13,323 nt of DNA from Nosocomiicoccus ampullae (GTDB taxonomy: Bacteria > Bacillota > Bacilli > Staphylococcales > Salinicoccaceae), in the NCBI RefSeq assembly GCF_001696685.1, contig NZ_MBFG01000003.1:96509-109831 (forward strand), written 5' to 3'. The position numbers and the translations under genes were made by a program. Each line of letters starts with the position of its first letter. Positions within the stretch are counted from its first letter, which is position 1. Below the pieces are notes generated by a model, which saw only the letters and a program-made list of their open reading frames with translations, searched no databases and was not told where the DNA came from. Of this stretch, positions 12,834 through 13,323 are shown in pieces.

Positions 12834-13323
12834 CGCTTGAGGTAAGGCAAGAGACGACTTATACGCTGAAAGAAATCCTAACGGTGTTGAAGCTACCGAA
12901 GTCTGTATATTATTACTGGATAAAACATATGGATGATCAGGAACAAAAAGATCGATGGCTAGTAGAAAAAATTAAAGAGATCGCCTTAAAACATAAAGGT
13001 AGATATGGATATAGAAGAATCAAAGCGATACTCGAGCACAGAGAACACGTTGTGGTGAATCATAAGCGTTTATTACGCATTATGAAGGCCCATAATTTAC
13101 TGTGTCACAAATTCAAGAACAAATCGAGAACGCGTTACAGTTCATACAAAGGGACAGTTGGGGAAATTGCTCCAAATAGCGTGAACCGTAAATTTAGTCC
13201 GAAGACATTCAATCAACTATGGGTCACAGATGTCACAGAGTTTGCGTTACCTATCAAAGGAAAGAAACTATATCTATCAACGATTATGGATTGTTATAAC
13301 TCTGAAGTGATTGCCTATCAATT
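12782..13323 (+). CDS. IS150-type transposase OrfB (frameshift product, cut by window end)
   Basis: After a -1 shift at A AAA AAG the reading continues as KKVERLTDRSNRQ and then a typical OrfB: YTLKEILTVLKLPKSVYYYW, then GRYGYRRIKAIL and NHKRLLRIMKAHNL. The integrase-core start is NQLWVTDVTEF with the first catalytic Asp, and YLSTIMDCYNSEVIAY follows. The second Asp and the Glu of the DDE triad lie past 13323. No independent start with a good ribosome binding site was seen, so synthesis as OrfAB fusion is expected. It carries out cleavage and strand transfer through a circular intermediate in known relatives. Confidence 0.9.

Larger units (their letters stand above)
12235..13323 (+). mobile_element. 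IS3-family insertion sequence, IS150 type, right end outside the window
   Basis: The left end is at TGTGAG (12235) or TGAG (12237), followed by the GCTGCACCCC...AAAGTTGGACAC sequence characteristic of IS150-group termini. Inside are orfA, a slippery A AAA AAG site and orfB with part of the DDE domain. The right inverted repeat and target duplication lie beyond the window, so the exact boundary and family member are not fixed. The orfA and orfB frames seen here are undamaged, so the copy may be active, unlike the surrounding prophage. Confidence 0.88.

Noticed and set aside
12593..12850. Minus-strand frame inside orfA
   Set aside because: It is antisense to a well-supported transposase gene and has low-complexity serine-rich translation from charged helices read backwards.

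Overview
The window looks like low-GC Bacillota chromosome, most likely from the Staphylococcaceae. This is judged from AT-rich sequence, strong AGGAGG-type ribosome binding sites, a staphylococcal-style PhnA and OsmC pair, and phage proteins of Staphylococcus-phage type. No rRNA or marker gene is present, so genus is not assignable.

Layout. 1-1973 is ordinary chromosome: a two-TM membrane protein and an OsmC-family protein (minus strand), a DoxX-like membrane gene broken by a 10-bp tandem duplication (plus), and a PhnA/YjdM zinc-ribbon protein (minus). 2269-3182 is a minus-strand pair, XRE repressor then lipoprotein, which resembles the lysogeny end of a temperate phage. 3183-3770 has no intact gene but is rich in repeats, a terminator and possible alternative RNA hairpins. 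3771-4568 is an unrecognised 265-aa gene with its own promoter.

4651-9863 is a heavily deleted prophage structural module in normal gene order. It holds a terminase small-subunit relic, a sliver of terminase large subunit, an ADP-ribosyltransferase (ART) domain with a frameshifted N-terminus, two tandem paralogous small acidic genes (the second frameshifted by one T), a DUF4355-type scaffold gene, then a jump straight to the distal tail protein (Dit), a receptor-binding/tail-fibre protein with an Asp-box beta-propeller, and a separate fibre tip. Portal, capsid, connector, tail tube, tape measure, tail-associated lysin, holin, endolysin, integrase and replication genes are not seen. This is a defective prophage, not an inducible one.

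9997-11855 follows the fibre: an O-antigen-polymerase/ligase-like (Wzy) gene and a hexapeptide-repeat acetyltransferase gene interrupted by one in-frame TAA. This pairing beside a phage receptor-binding protein resembles serotype-conversion modules of Gram-negative phages (polymerase plus O-acetylase), and is the most interesting lead together with the ART/tandem-acidic-protein cluster. 11962-12210 is a small unknown gene whose promoter shares a dyad with that of the 265-aa gene. From about 12235 to the window end is an IS3-family (IS150-type) insertion sequence with orfA, an A AAA AAG frameshift site, truncated orfB, and a left-end hairpin that buries the orfA ribosome binding site.

All family assignments come from reading motifs by eye. 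No database search was run.
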